Part shown: positions 12,390 to 23,858 of the stretch, piece by piece
Layout of the letters: each line of letters opens with the position of its first letter
Position numbering within the stretch: position 1 is the stretch's first letter
NCBI RefSeq assembly: GCF_051622035.1
Contig: NC_135356.1
Span: 4,165,577-4,229,576 of the forward strand
Origin: Arctopsyche grandis
Taxonomy: Eukaryota > Arthropoda > Insecta > Trichoptera > Hydropsychidae
DNA length: 64,000 bases
Direction of reading: 5' to 3'
Position numbers and translations under genes: made by a program
Notes under the pieces: generated by a model
The model's database searches: none
Told to the model about the DNA's origin: nothing
Seen by the model: the letters and a program-made list of their open reading frames with translations, nothing else

Positions 12390-12711
12390 GACAACTGTCA
12401 GCGAACACTTTGACGATCAGAACTCAACTGATCTCGTCCTGAACGCATCTTCAGACGTCAATTCCACTGTTTTCTACTGTTTCCAACAAGTCGTGACGAT
12501 TGGATTCGCACGCCGCAATTCAATTTGCATTTCGACCAAACTTTAATCAATTCTATGTACCTACATACATATCTGCATACTTTCAAATATGCTGGTATAC
12601 ACAACTTTCCAGGACCTACGATAGTCTATCAGGACCTACTTTCCAGGACCTACGAACCTATATATGTATTGCACTTCTATTAAACGGCTAAATTGAGTTC
12701 TGTTTATTTAT

Positions 12712-13141
12712 TTTTTTACATATATACCAGGAAGGCCTTACAGGTAAACCCCAATGCGCCTTCCTGGCCGATTACAATTAAAATTACAATGCAGCATTTT
12801 TATTACAAGTCGTTAAATTACGAGACACTGACAAATTAACGAAACATCTATGTATTGTACATAAATTTTATTGTATTTTAATCATACTCAAATAGTGGTG
12901 ACATAGTAGGTAGGAAGGATTTTTAGCCGATTTTTAAACGGGAACCGTTTCAACAATGAAATCAGAGAAAATTGGCAAACTCTGATAGGAAACGATCGAC
13001 CTGGTGTTTTAAATATCCAAGTCTGACCAGCAGCACTACAAATGTACTCAGACAAATTCTTTTCAATCGGTCAGCTCATGGGATCGAACCCGGCGCCTCT
13101 CGGTGTTAAGCAGAAGCTTAACGACGGAGCTTTGCTGTTTT
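12712..13141 (-). mobile_element. tRNA-derived SINE, near-complete copy
   Basis: On the minus strand it opens AAAGCTCCGTCGTTAAGCTT (A box) and has GGGTTCGATCCCATG (B box, near 13079-13090). It runs through the family body to the 3' hairpin (12727-12767) and an AAAAAAATAAATAAA tail. It is about 430 bp, long for a tRNA SINE, as expected if the 3' half derives from a LINE. Confidence 0.8.
12727..12767 (-). repeat. 3'-terminal hairpin of the SINE
   Basis: On the minus strand CCAGGAAGGC pairs with GCCTTCCTGG (10 bp) around a 21-nt loop starting GCATTGGGG and ending CCTGTAAG. Loop and position match the LINE hairpin at 19985-20025; the stem differs by paired changes. Confidence 0.8.
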
Positions 13142-14293
13142 TGTACATACTACATATATATATATTATATAGTAAGGCGTTAACTTTTCAAATAATACAT
13201 ATATTCCTTCTATAGTCGAGCACGAGACTTGCGTAAAATGTATATGTTGTTTGATGCTGTTTTGACATCACAATTTGTAGATTAAGAATAACGCTGCTTC
13301 CACTTCGAAATCACACTTGAAAATGAGTTCAAAATATCGAGGAGGGTCTATTTAAAACAAACCCTAAATAAAAATTCGAACCCAGAATGGGGTAGAGCTT
13401 TTACGACCCGAAAATCTCCAGTGTACATATGTATGTATTATACATATGTATGTATAATATATATGTATGTATTATACATATGTTTACTACTAAGTTAAAT
13501 TAAATTTATTACGTGCAATGTTCGAAGATTGATTGCTGCCTAAAAAGATACTTGTAAAAATAAGTAGTAAGTACCATTACTTTTAGTTGTGGATATCTCG
13601 AAAGAGTGCAAATTAAAATAAAAAAAAATCATATTCAGACTTAATATACTTCCGATTCTTTTCGAACGTTGGATTGTCGAATATAATAAAACCACCTTTT
13701 CAAAAGAGATTGTTGATATAATAATCGACTTTTTTCAATACAGCTATTGTATGTATTATTAAATAATAAAGTAGCCGCTTTTACTTTTCGAACTGTCTCT
13801 GTTTTGGCTCGAATTTGATATGAATTAAATAATAATTTAAAAAAAAAAGAAATAAACACACACACAGAACTTTCTAAAAACCCGTTTTTAAAACAACAGA
13901 CCGACGGAAAATGTGCACGTTTAACCCTTTCGTGTTGTTATTTTACATTGTCGCTGACGAGCTTTCTACCGAGAGAATCACTTTTACCGCAACGCGACGC
14001 ACTTTACAGATACATTTTGAATTGAATTAATATAATTATATAGTGAGTGATAAGTTTTGTCTTATTCTTGTGAGACGTAGAAAGTTTATTTATTTCATTC
14101 CAACTACCTAAGTACCTACAACTACCTATGTACATGCATACTACAATAATATCATTGCACTCACTTTGTAAATCCATTTTGGTCGAATACTCAATTTTTG
14201 ACTTAATTTTTGTCGAATAACCTTTTTGTGCACACAGACATAATTTTGCACTCGGTAAAATATCGCAATTCGGATCAAAAAATCAAATAATAA
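13142..14293. other. no gene seen
   Basis: Contains a tandem of ATACATATGTATGTAT units (13425-13482). The remainder is AT-rich with no splice-bounded frame. Confidence 0.45.
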
Positions 14294-15060
14294 CACTGTT
14301 CGACACGAAAAATGGTTCAGAGACGAGATATGACTTTTCTTATATGTAGATCTATGCCCAGTAAATACGAATCTGGTAATAAAGAATGTTGATTGGCTCG
14401 AGATTCGGAGATATCTGTGTTTTTTAAATCGTGCGATTTTTCTATATCTTGGTGTTGTTCGGTCGATTTCTTAAAATCTGTCAATTTACTATTCAAAATG
14501 AATATTGGAATCTATAGTTCGGTATTTTATCTTTCATTTGTAGTACTTTTCAGCTTTTAAATCTCTCTAAGTAGTCGTCCAGTTCAAATCAAAAGTCAAA
14601 AGTACGTATTTTCACTTGGAATTTTTCCCCTGTTAATATTATTTTATATTGAAACATGTTAATTTGGATAGTGTTTTTTCCTTACTAAAAAAATAATTGT
14701 ATCCAAATATTGGTACTCCAAATATTTATAAAAAAAATCAAATAATAACACTGTTCGACACGAAAAATGTTTTTTTTGGTTTAGAGACGAGATATGACTT
14801 TTCTTATAGATCTATGCCCAGTAAACACGAATTTGGTAATAAAAAATGTTGATTGGATCGAAATTCGGAGATACGTGTTTTTTAAATCGTGCGATTTTTC
14901 TATATCTTTATTGGGATAATAAATTTATTGGGATAATTTTCTGGCCACACTATTTTTTGTTTTCGTTTAAAAGGGTTAATTGTAAGTGTGCTGAATTTTA
15001 AATCGGTAAAATTGCGAGCTAAAAGCTCGTACTAGTATTTACTCGTATTTACACAAATCT
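14294..15060. mobile_element. two truncated Harbinger-like MITE copies in tandem
   Basis: Left ends CACTGTTCGACACGAAAAAT occur at 14294 and 14749, each preceded by the identical AAATCAAATAATAA. So the second copy was duplicated together with its flank. Both lack the right end. The body matches the complete copy at 15720. Confidence 0.65.
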
Positions 15061-15275
15061 GAATTGAATTAATAGGGATAATATATTAAATTGTCTTTAT
15101 ATGAGAATTAAATAAAATTCCACTTAGAAAAATCATATTTCGACTATTCTTGTGGATTAATAACAAAAATTCTATATATATGTATATATTTCGTTTTTGA
15201 ATAAATGTGTTCGGTTGATACATATGTATGTAATATGATAATTGTTGTAATCGGAACTTTTTGTTTTTGTTACAG

Positions 15276-15420
15276 GTGAATGCGAAACCCCCGGCTTACT
15301 ACATGGGGGCGGGCCCACCGTCGACCCTACCCAGGGGAGGCTCCCTCATCAGGGCGTATTCTCCGGCCGGGGTACCCCCGATACCAGCCGACAGAATCAA
15401 GAGCCTTCCAGGGGGCGCAG
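15276..15420 (+). CDS. exon of SRCIN1/SKT-family gene (first one seen)
   Basis: Acceptor TTTTTGTTACAG precedes it and donor GCAG|GTGAGC follows. It opens in phase 0 (VNAKPPAYYMGAGPPSTL) and closes in phase 1. The 48 residues are rich in Pro, Gly and Ser (GGSLIRAYSP, GVPPIPADRIKSLPGG), a disordered linker like those ahead of the coiled-coil core in this family. Base composition is sharply GC-richer than the flanking intron. Reading through the donor stays open to 15560, so this exon could also end an isoform, but the consensus donor makes splicing more likely. Confidence 0.85.
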
Positions 15421-15719
15421 GTGAGCTCAACACCGCTCCTAGCCAACTCACTTCCAATCCTACGCAAACTCATCCCTCTCAATTCTCTCATCCCTCTGAT
15501 GATGAACCGATGGTTCCGAAACCCGACACGACAACTCGATATTACGTATATGCTCAGTGAGCCAACCCAGAACACCTCCACTTGCCACTTTCATATTACG
15601 TAAAAATACGAAGCAAATTTGTAATCATTTTTATTTTTATTGATTTATTTTATCAACTTTGTACGGGACTTAATCATTCTCCAATAAATAATTTCGCTAT
15701 CAACCTCCTCCATGAATAA

Positions 15720-16435
15720 CACTGTTCGACACGAAAAATGGTTCAGAGACGAGATATAACTTTTCTTATAGATCTATGCCCAGTGAATACGAATCTGGTA
15801 ATAAAAAGTGTTGATTGACTCGAGATTCGGAGATATATGTGTTTTTTAAATCGCGCGATTTTTCTATATCTTGGTGTTGTTCGGTCGATTTCTCAAAATC
15901 TGTTAATTTCCTGTTCAAAATGAATACTGGAATCTATAGTCAGTTATTTTATATTTCATTTTTAGTACTTTTCAGCTTTCAAATCTCTCGAAGTAGTCGT
16001 CCAGTTCAAATCAAAAGTCAAAATTACGTATTTTCACTTAGGATTTTTTCCCACTGTTAATACTATATTATATTGAGTATTTTCTATTGAAACATGTTTA
16101 TTAGGATATTGTTCTGGCCACACTATTTTTTGTTTTCGTTTAAAAGGGTTAATTGGATGTGTGCTGAATTTTAAATCTGTAAATTTACGAGCAAAAAAAT
16201 CGTATTAGTAGAGCACGGATTTGTGTTAGCGCTGCATTGTACGCTGTAATGTGCGTCATTGTATACAACGAAAAGAGCGCTGAGAGTTTTTTCAACATTT
16301 GTGAGAAGTAAAGTGAGAATCTCGAGCCAATCAACACTTTTTATTACCAGATTCGTGTTCACTGGGCATAGATCTATAAGAAAAGTTATATCTCGTCTCT
16401 GAACCAAAAAAAAAGTCGTCATTTGTCGAACAGTG
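15720..16435. mobile_element. Harbinger-like MITE, complete copy
   Basis: A 716-bp element with long terminal inverted repeats beginning CACTGTTCGACA and ending TGTCGAACAGTG. The arms match over roughly 120 bp, including the CAGAGACGAGATAT and ATAGATCTATGCCCAG blocks. It is flanked by TAA on both sides, the TWA target duplication typical of PIF/Harbinger transposons. No transposase is visible. Sister copies lie at 14294, 14749 and 24872. It fills most of the intron between two exons of the SRCIN1-like gene. Confidence 0.7.
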
Positions 16436-17019
16436 TAATTAATAATAATAATCAATATAAAAAAAATTCGCCGCTCGCTAAAACATTTTTGAATTTTTAC
16501 TACAACATTGAAGGATTAAAATTTATTTTAATGTATTTTATAGTAAAACTTGACTATAATGCATTTTAAACTATCCACCTTAACCTACATGATGAATATA
16601 ATACGAAGTTTTAATGAAGTTATAAACGTACTACAAAATAATTGCGTTACATCGAATTACAAACTGCTCACTCACATCTGTCAAAAAACATTACCGCTGT
16701 AAAGTTTGTTCGCCGCCGGCCTATATTGTTCTGGATTTGATTCTACCCCCTTATGAACTCGCAAACCATTGCCTAAGCAAGCAATCGACAGCTCAAATAC
16801 AAATACCTAAAGGCTAAAAATACAGTAAAAATGAATTATTTATAATTACATATGTATATAATACGAACTAAAAGTCCATCCATCGTTATAATACATAATA
16901 TGAATATAATAAAGAAATAAATTAACACGTGCCCACAAAGACAATGTGTGTATGTGGCTGATGGTGATGGTGATGGCGATGATTGATGATGATGATGATG
17001 ACCAGCTTCTTGTGTGCAG

Positions 17020-17151
17020 GAGCTCCGCCGAAGCCAGTTCGTGCGTACGGAAGCACCTCGTCAGTGTTGCGAGGAGGCTCAGAGCGCTGCTTTCCCTTCA
17101 GCCAGCCAGTGGACGCCATGAGGGCTTCGGACCAGCTCTACAGCCTCCCTG
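17020..17151 (+). CDS. exon of SRCIN1/SKT-family gene
   Basis: Acceptor TTCTTGTGTGCAG, donor CCTG|GTAAAT, phase 1 in and phase 1 out. It encodes GAPPKPVRAYGSTSSVLRGG and then a stretch ending DAMRASDQLYSLPG. A proline-rich opening (APPKP) leads into a Ser/Gly-rich segment, again likely disordered. The frame joins the previous exon through a split Gly codon. A (GATGAT)n tract lies directly upstream of the acceptor. Confidence 0.85.
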
Positions 17152-18639
17152 GTAAATCACCACTACCTCATTTTCTACTTTGCTTCTCAAATATCGCTTG
17201 CTATATGTGGCTGGTCGTTCACGCTTCTACATATAATTTTCCAACCGCATGAACAATCCGAATCTTTTCTGATGATGCTTCAATCTGTGACACCCGTCCT
17301 CCCAATTGGAACTTTTCATCGCTGGCAAAATTTAAATTCATATATATTATTGGGAAGGGTGTATACCATAAAAGGTTCACCCTACCCACTGACGTTTCTC
17401 CTCCACTGCACGTCTGTGAAATTACTCTGAATTTAAAATAATATTCTTGAGGGAGTTTCTAACTTTTCATTTTCATACATTTCTTTCTATACAATTTGTG
17501 AGACGCTTTCCTCAATAGTGTATATTTTCATTTACAGCCGGTGTTAAGGTGGTTTGGTAACGTCGAACTATCATGTTATACATTTACACCACATCGGTAC
17601 AATCATAGGGCAACTGAAATGGTCTGATAATTCAATGACAGATAAGATGAGAAGTTGTAATTTTGTCATAGCTTACACAATCAATCGCCGATTTGAATCC
17701 AATTTACCAAATCCCCTTTTGTATCTAGGATAGAGCCCAGAGTAGGTTATGAACGGGCATTCCGGTTAACTTATAATTGTGTGCTCGAGTTACTATGTAC
17801 TGCAAGCATATATGTATGTATATATACATATATATGTATATATATATACTACATATGTATGTAAAATTTATGCCATTGTGCGGCCTCGCATGTGCTTTTA
17901 TAACATCACCTCTGAAAGGTCTGAAGGTTTTGAAAGGTCTTCTCGATTTCCCTTTCGGTCTCATGTAACGACTGTTATGATTGTATTGTATTTTGTACGC
18001 TTTCTTTGATTACATATTTGCTTCGTTTTATGCTCTACAATTTAATTTAATCAAATTTATATAATATTTATTATGTGTTTCTGAATTTTCTCCGCACCGG
18101 GAAAGTAATATATATTTAACTGACGTATATTCTGTGACTTTTACATAAGAAAATCATATATATATGTATCTACATAATATGAGCTTATTCAAAATTATTC
18201 GACTTGGGAAACTCTACGATTGTTGGCTCTTGTAAAAATTGTACCTACACTGGATTATAAAGCTAAAATGACCAACAAGTACGTGAATAATGTATATATG
18301 TGTATTGTACATTAATTTCCAACGATAGGCCTAGTGGAAAACTTGCGTCGTATAAGGGAAATGTTAAATAAAAAAATTCGTCGATTTTAAACAATGTTCT
18401 GTGCCTCCAACCAATCGATATGTCTCCACAAAAAATTCGAAAAAGTCTTTTTTATTTTTCATATATCTTTGTTTCGAGAATGATTTCGATTTACAAAATA
18501 TTCTAGTCAACTACATATGTACATATTTCAGTTTAAATGATTCATTTATGATTTGCTTTGGCGAGAATTCAAGGTCGCCGTTTTCCTGTAAAGGGTCGCC
18601 ATAATTTATGTTTTTTGATTTTTAAATGCTTTTTATTAT

Positions 18640-19245
18640 TACGAAATTATTTTTTATTTCATTTTATTTATTGAAAAATCAACAGACAACAAGATTTAGA
18701 CATGCATAAAAACAAAGAGTAAATATATAATATATATATGTATATATAACATCTGAGTTCAATTACAGATTTTTACATACCTCTTATACAGTTCACATGG
18801 TTTTTTACAAAGCTAAACAAATGAAAAAGAAAATAATAAAAGCTATAGCATAACTAAATAGCACATTGCATAACTAAACTAAAGTGTTAAAATAATGTAA
18901 AAAAGATAATAAAATAGAATAGAAGAAGAAATGGATCAATCGGTCAAGATTCTCCTGATGGTAGTCCTGAATTGATGTAGTAAGGAAATACCGAATAGAT
19001 CAACCACATTCAGCTCCCCGCTAAGCATACGATAAACACGCTGTATATAGGAATATTTTAGGGAATTGATTTTGAAAGGATTAAGTGAAAAGAGTGCATC
19101 GTGTCTAGAATACCTAACTGGGATCCTGAAATCAACCTTATTCAATAAATCAGAACAATCAAGGAAACCATTTATGAGCTTAAAAAAGAATGTAGCATCA
19201 GTAAGTCGTCGCCTGACAGAAAGATTGTTAAAAGATTATTATATC
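18640..19245 (-). pseudogene. LINE 3' fragment with reverse-transcriptase C-terminal region
   Basis: On the minus strand an open stretch (about 19230 down to 18936) reads LTDATFFFKLINGFLDCSDL, then DFRIPVRYSRHDALF and ends FRTTIRRILTD. This is the region after the catalytic domain in jockey/CR1-type non-LTR reverse transcriptases (DATFLFKLING...DLL...FRIPxRxxRxxxLF). An AT-rich 3' untranslated part runs to about 18640. The fragment interrupts a repeat whose uninterrupted relative is at about 6690-6855; the two halves of that relative's sequence appear at 18610-18645 and 19255-19385. It is 5' truncated. Confidence 0.6.
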
Positions 19246-19447
19246 TTATATCTATTTGAATAACTACTGATCTACTGATCAATTTCTATTTCACAATTTT
19301 AATTCAACTTTGTTAGTAATCATAGTATTATATTATTCTAATGTTAATGTACAGCATAATAGGACAAAGAGCTCAATAACCTAATGGTCACCATAAATGG
19401 GTATCGATGGTCGTATTATTTTTGTTCTCCAGCTACTGCGTGGTAAT

Positions 19448-20056
19448 ACGTCATGCCCGTTGTTGCTGGAACAGTTGGGACTTTATGTACCCCATAATTA
19501 TATGTGTGGTAGACATCATTATTTGATGGCTGTACCTCCTGCTCGCACAGTTCTTTTTCGAATGGCTCCTATACCAAGAGCTATTCGGCTTCTCAATGAA
19601 ATCGTTGCTGCCGTCCCTGAATGCGATATTTTCCACCTTGGTGAGCGTAGATTATCGGATATTATTTTAACATATTTATCTGGTAACCTGCGCTCATCAT
19701 TACTTTCTTAATTTAAATGTGACGTATGAGTGGAATCTTAATCTACTCTCTTCCATTTGGGCCTCACGGGGATGTTTTGTATCTGTAGCTTGTTCTTATT
19801 TATTGGAACAGGCTGCAGGTGCAAGACATTCCTGTATTTGTATTTTTTCTTATTTTAAATTTTAATTACTATAAAGTTTTTTATGATTTATTTTTTTTAT
19901 TTTTTGCTTTTGCTTTTTGTTGTATATTTAAATTTTATTTTTTGTTTTCTCCCTCTCTTACTTTATTTTATTTTATTATGTAGGCCATTGTGGCGCATTA
20001 GGTTCTTCCTGTAATGCCACAATGGTCAAAAAACGTTAAATAAATAAATATGAGGG
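19448..20056 (+). mobile_element. LINE 3' end (5'-truncated non-LTR retrotransposon)
   Basis: It contains the C-terminal end of a reverse-transcriptase ORF (ARTVLFRMAPIPRAIRLLNE and later RRLSDIILTYLSGNL, stop at 19711). A 3' UTR follows with a perfect 10-bp hairpin at 19985-20025 and an AAATAAATAAATA tail. A second copy lies in the opposite orientation at 11807-12241. Similarity between the two copies starts at 19468-19470, near CATGCCCGTTGTTGCTGG, so both are severely 5' truncated. Confidence 0.7.
19985..20025 (+). repeat. 3'-terminal hairpin of the LINE
   Basis: Arms CCATTGTGGC and GCCACAATGG pair perfectly over 10 bp around a 21-nt loop beginning GCATTAGG and ending CCTGTAAT. It lies about 20 nt before the AAATAAATAAATA tail, where a LINE reverse transcriptase would recognise its RNA. 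The SINE at 12712-13141 has the same architecture with a different stem. Confidence 0.75.
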
Positions 20057-20247
20057 AAGCATTCTTTCCCAAAACATTCACATTTGGAAGTTGACATATC
20101 TGATTTGATCGTCGAAATGGTTCATACCTACCCACTGCCTATTCTTTATTGTCATTTCAATTATGTATGTGCATACATGTGATTGGACATTAATTACTGT
20201 AAAAATAACATCGAAATAAATAAATACATATACTTTTTTGATTTCAG

Positions 20248-20383
20248 CTGATCGCATTCATAACGACGGTTATATGTCTTCACCTGAGAGGGGCTCCCGT
20301 GGTGCTTATGAGGAACCGTACTATACGCAGTACGTCGGCCCATCTAGAGGTGGGATGACTCCTGTAATCGACGAAGAAACTGG
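20248..20383 (+). CDS. exon of SRCIN1/SKT-family gene
   Basis: Acceptor TTTGATTTCAG and donor CTGG|GTACCC, phase 1 in and phase 2 out. It encodes ADRIHNDGYMSSPERGSRGA and then YEEPYYTQYVGPSRGGMTPV before an acidic IDEETG end. The tyrosine-rich run (EEPYYTQY) stands out; tyrosines in this region are kinase targets in vertebrate p140Cap, though equivalence is not shown here. The exon is short, with a small 101-bp intron after it. Confidence 0.85.
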
Positions 20384-20484
20384 GTACCCTACATCAAATT
20401 TCAAATTCTCATTTCAACATTTTTTTTCGCATCTCATCCGCATTTTACATATTTATGTTGAAATTGTCATATGTTTGTCTTCAG

Positions 20485-20583
20485 CGATTCGTCAATGCTC
20501 GACGATCAGTATTCTTTGTACAGTATGAAGATTCCGACGGGACCGCGGCCTGCCGTCAGAGGACCGACTTACGAAGGTTCAAG
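20485..20583 (+). CDS. exon of SRCIN1/SKT-family gene
   Basis: Acceptor TTTGTCTTCAG, donor CAAG|GTCAGT, phase 2 in and phase 2 out. It encodes DSSMLDDQYSLYSMKIPTGP and RPAVRGPTYEGSR. It is separated from the previous exon by only 101 bp, the shortest intron but one in the model. Tyrosine- and serine-rich, no predicted fold. Confidence 0.85.
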
Positions 20584-22240
20584 GTCAGTAAATATTCTCA
20601 ACAAACTATAATAACATTTTAACAGCGCAATTAAACATGTAATCCAATTTTTATTAAAAAATGCATTTCGCTCTGCGATGACTATTTGAATATTCAATTT
20701 TCATATGTTGAATTACATACAGTGATTTAGTCGAATGCCGGCAGACTCGAATATTCAATGTTGTCTCTGAAGCAGTTCTGTGGTCACAAATATCGCTAGG
20801 CAAGCTTTGGAGTGACCAAAAGTCACACATTTGTATGTATAATACATAAATATATATAGACATACAATGCCTGGTATTATTGTATTGCAATACAAGCCTG
20901 GTGATGACAAATTCAAATTCAAAATTCATTCCATTTCAATTGATAGTTCAATTTTATATTGTGTGTAGAAACGAATAATCAATAATTAATTACCATTGAA
21001 AATATTACTGAGAAATTTCACACATATGTACTATGTAAGTACATTTTAACTTTTTTGATCAAAAAAATTCTACCTCGAGATATTTTTACATAATACGCAC
21101 ACTTTTTAAGTATTCTAAATTATCATCGATCGATTTTTGTTTAATTTTAATTGTGAAAGTATTCACTGGCATTTGAAAGAAGCGTAAACTTTTGCTTTGA
21201 GAGCGAACCTTTATTTTTTTACTTAACCAACGCCATTTACTATTTATCCCAATTTAAATAAATTGGGTACAAACAGTAGATGTTTTTAGATGAATCGACT
21301 TTGTTGGTGTTTGACTAAATCACTGGATTTATTTGTACATCAAAACATAACCTTGTGTGGTAATTCAAAGTCACCTAAAATTGTATGTCAGCAACCTAAC
21401 TTGTAAACCTGGACATATAGCGACATATGATATGTATATATAAATACATATGTATATGTAATAATCCCGCTTTCCACAGATTAATTTCGAATTGGTTGCG
21501 AATCGTTAAAAAATCCATTTAAAAACCGCCTGTTTTAATTACATATGTAAAGCTTTGGATTGAAAGTGGATTAACAAGGTTTACAAGTCGTGGCTTTGAT
21601 ATGATATACATACGTACATTTTTTCATTAAAACACCTAAACGCTATTCAATTTTCGACTTAAAATATAAATTCATTAACTGTATGAACTTTTAATTTTTA
21701 TGATTATTAATCGTTACATATATACATAAGTTCATAAATATTATTACTTATTTTTATTCTTGTAATGAATAATGATAATTTTGTTGCTGAATACATATAT
21801 ACATAGTATATAATATTTAGATTATACAAAATATTATAAATATGTATGTATGTATGTATAGCAGTTAACGGATTTTCGTTTTATGTCTTTAATTGAAGTC
21901 AAAGACTGAAGTATGTGGACGACTTTGAGTTACCAATTTACATTGTATAATTAAAATGGCAAATTAAAATGACGCAACCTCATTTATTCGGAATGTTGTC
22001 TTTGTTGATTTAAAGCTGCAGCATTTTAGCTCATTACATGCATATGTAAATTGACGCAGAATTGAGTCGATTCGACGAGAGTCATCTTTTCATTTGGGAC
22101 TGATTGTGTCTATTACGGGTCTGGTTCACTGCATTGAAAATCGAAAGATCGAAAAGCAAAGATCTCAAGTCGAAAGATCGAAAAGAATGTATGCATGGTA
22201 AACGGTACTATCTATATATAATAGATATATGTATATATAT
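20584..22240. other. intron sequence, no gene seen
   Basis: AT-rich intron with TACATATGTA-type simple repeats (for example 21424-21460, 21838-21862). I see no splice-bounded exon or recognisable element before the MITE at 22241. Confidence 0.5.
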
Positions 22241-22403
22241 CAGTGGCGTGCGGTGAAATTCTCTACCTTTTCTGTCGTACAGCCTTACATAATGTGCACG
22301 GGTAGGATACAAGAGGAGCAGCCTGTTCCCGTTGTATCCTGCTCGCGCACATTAAGTAAGGCTGTACGACAAAAAGAAAGATAACTTAAACCGCACGCCA
22401 CTG
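22241..22403. mobile_element. palindromic MITE with CAGTGGCGTGCGG ends
   Basis: A 163-bp element whose ends CAGTGGCGTGCGGT and ACCGCACGCCACTG are inverted, with the inner arms also pairing (GTCGTACAGCCTTAC / GTAAGGCTGTACGAC). The flanks are ATATATAT on both sides, an 8-bp match as in hAT elements, but the site is low complexity. A diverged sister lies at 28009-28187. Confidence 0.65.
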
Positions 22404-22569
22404 ATATATATGCATGTATATAATATATACTACCCGCTCTTCATATGTATGCATGGTAAACGAACAAGAATAAAGATTTCGATTTTTTGACTTTCGATGC
22501 GGTGACGGCCACCGGTCTATATATTACATGTACATACATGCATATAGACATACATAGGTATATATAATA

Positions 22570-23858
22570 TTAGGTCGTCCCGGAATTGATGTCGTTTTTC
22601 ATAGTAAAATGCAAACTTAATTTTTTTAATTATTTATAATTCATCAAGATATACATATATCATCAAAAGTCAAAATTGGATTTGCTTCGATATCCGCCTT
22701 TAGAGATGCTTAATCCTCTTGACGCTGTTAGTGGCACCCATGAATAGAATAGAGTCCTTTGAAATGTGGTGCTACCGGAGGATGCTAAAGATCTCGTGGA
22801 AGGAGCATGTAAGAAACGAAACAGTCCTCCTGCTTCTTCATAAAAAGTGAGAGCTTCTTGGCACGGTGAAGCGCCGTAAGATGGAATATTTTGGCCACAT
22901 TATTCGCGGCCCAAAATATCGCCTTCTACAAACAATCATAGAAGGAAAACGGTGGCTTGGGAGAAAGAAGCTCTCTTGGCTCCGGAACATCAGGTCATGG
23001 ATGGGACTCGGTCTCGAAAACTTATTTCGGCTTGCCCATGATAGGGAATAATTGGCACGGGCCATAAACGATGTCTGCCCATGATAATCGCCTACGTCCG
23101 AATACGGATTCGGCATTAGAAGAAGAAAAAGAATCCTCTTGAATGCACCGTCTACTTCGAGGCTCGTCATCCAAGCTTAGATTGCCCGATTGAAATTTCT
23201 TAAACCAAAGTTGGCACTTCCTTACATCCAGTATATCGCCGTATATGTCGCAAACATTGAAGTAAAATGGGTAGAAGCGCTCTTAGCTTCCAAAAATGTT
23301 GCTACAAAAACTCCGTGCAAACGGAGATTTCGGCTGTTTTGCTCAGTTGATTGTTAAACTCTGTAGCAGTAGGATCTCTTCGAAATAGGCTCTACTAGTG
23401 AAATTGTGTGGTAGTATTAGTTCGACAAAGTCCGAACATCTGTATGTGCCCGTGCGTCCCTGAACGTCAAGGGACGATCACTTCCACGAATTTTTTTTCC
23501 TCACTCTTTTGTCTCTCTTCTGACTTTCCGTCTCTCTCTTCGATGGCTCGCTTTTAAGCGATACTTTTGTTAGGAATGACTATTCTATACATTATACTTC
23601 AATGGTCGCAAATGAATTTTGCACCCTCTATGGCACTTTTTTTCGCGTGAAACAACAATAACATACTGCTCCTTAAATGAGCTTCTGATGGACACGCTCT
23701 ATCATTTTTTGTGGATGGGGTATAAAATATTTTTTTTGTTCAAAAGGAACGCAACGAATCCAGAAGAAGAAAAAAAACACAAGCGACGTCTTAACTTGCC
23801 AACGAAACGAGTCAAAATTGCATAGTACAAAAACGACATTAATTCCGGGAATACCTAA
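22570..23858 (-). mobile_element. mariner-like deletion copy, interrupted by an RTE fragment
   Basis: Terminal inverted repeats of about 28 bp (TTAGGTCGTCCCGGAATT and, at the far end inverted, TTAGGTATTCCCGGAATT) with TA on both sides. On the minus strand 23217 to about 23140 reads CQLWFKKFQSGNLSLDDEPR, the helix-turn-helix region of mariner transposase (WFKKFQSGN.SLDDEPR). Immediately after it the reading jumps to a C-terminal-like tail, so the copy lacks the catalytic core. Without the RTE insert and its duplicated site the element is about 869 bp, shorter than the usual 1.3 kb. Confidence 0.75.
22723..23131 (+). pseudogene. RTE-type LINE 3' fragment inserted in the mariner copy
   Basis: The conceptual translation contains KRRKMEYFGHIIRGPKYRLL and then GRKKLSWLRNIRSWMGL, the C-terminal tail of RTE-clade and related insect reverse transcriptases. 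It ends in the GAAGAAGAAAAAG repeat usual for RTE 3' ends. The 11-bp sequence AATCCTCTTGA occurs directly on both sides (22712-22722 and 23132-23142), a target-site duplication that shows it jumped into the mariner remnant. A stop follows HDRE. Confidence 0.8.

Noticed and set aside
12286..12546. Plus-strand frame MNTLWMLDVVGTSSS opposite the secreted-peptide exon
   Set aside because: The minus strand has the signal peptide, leader and donor; the plus frame is its shadow.
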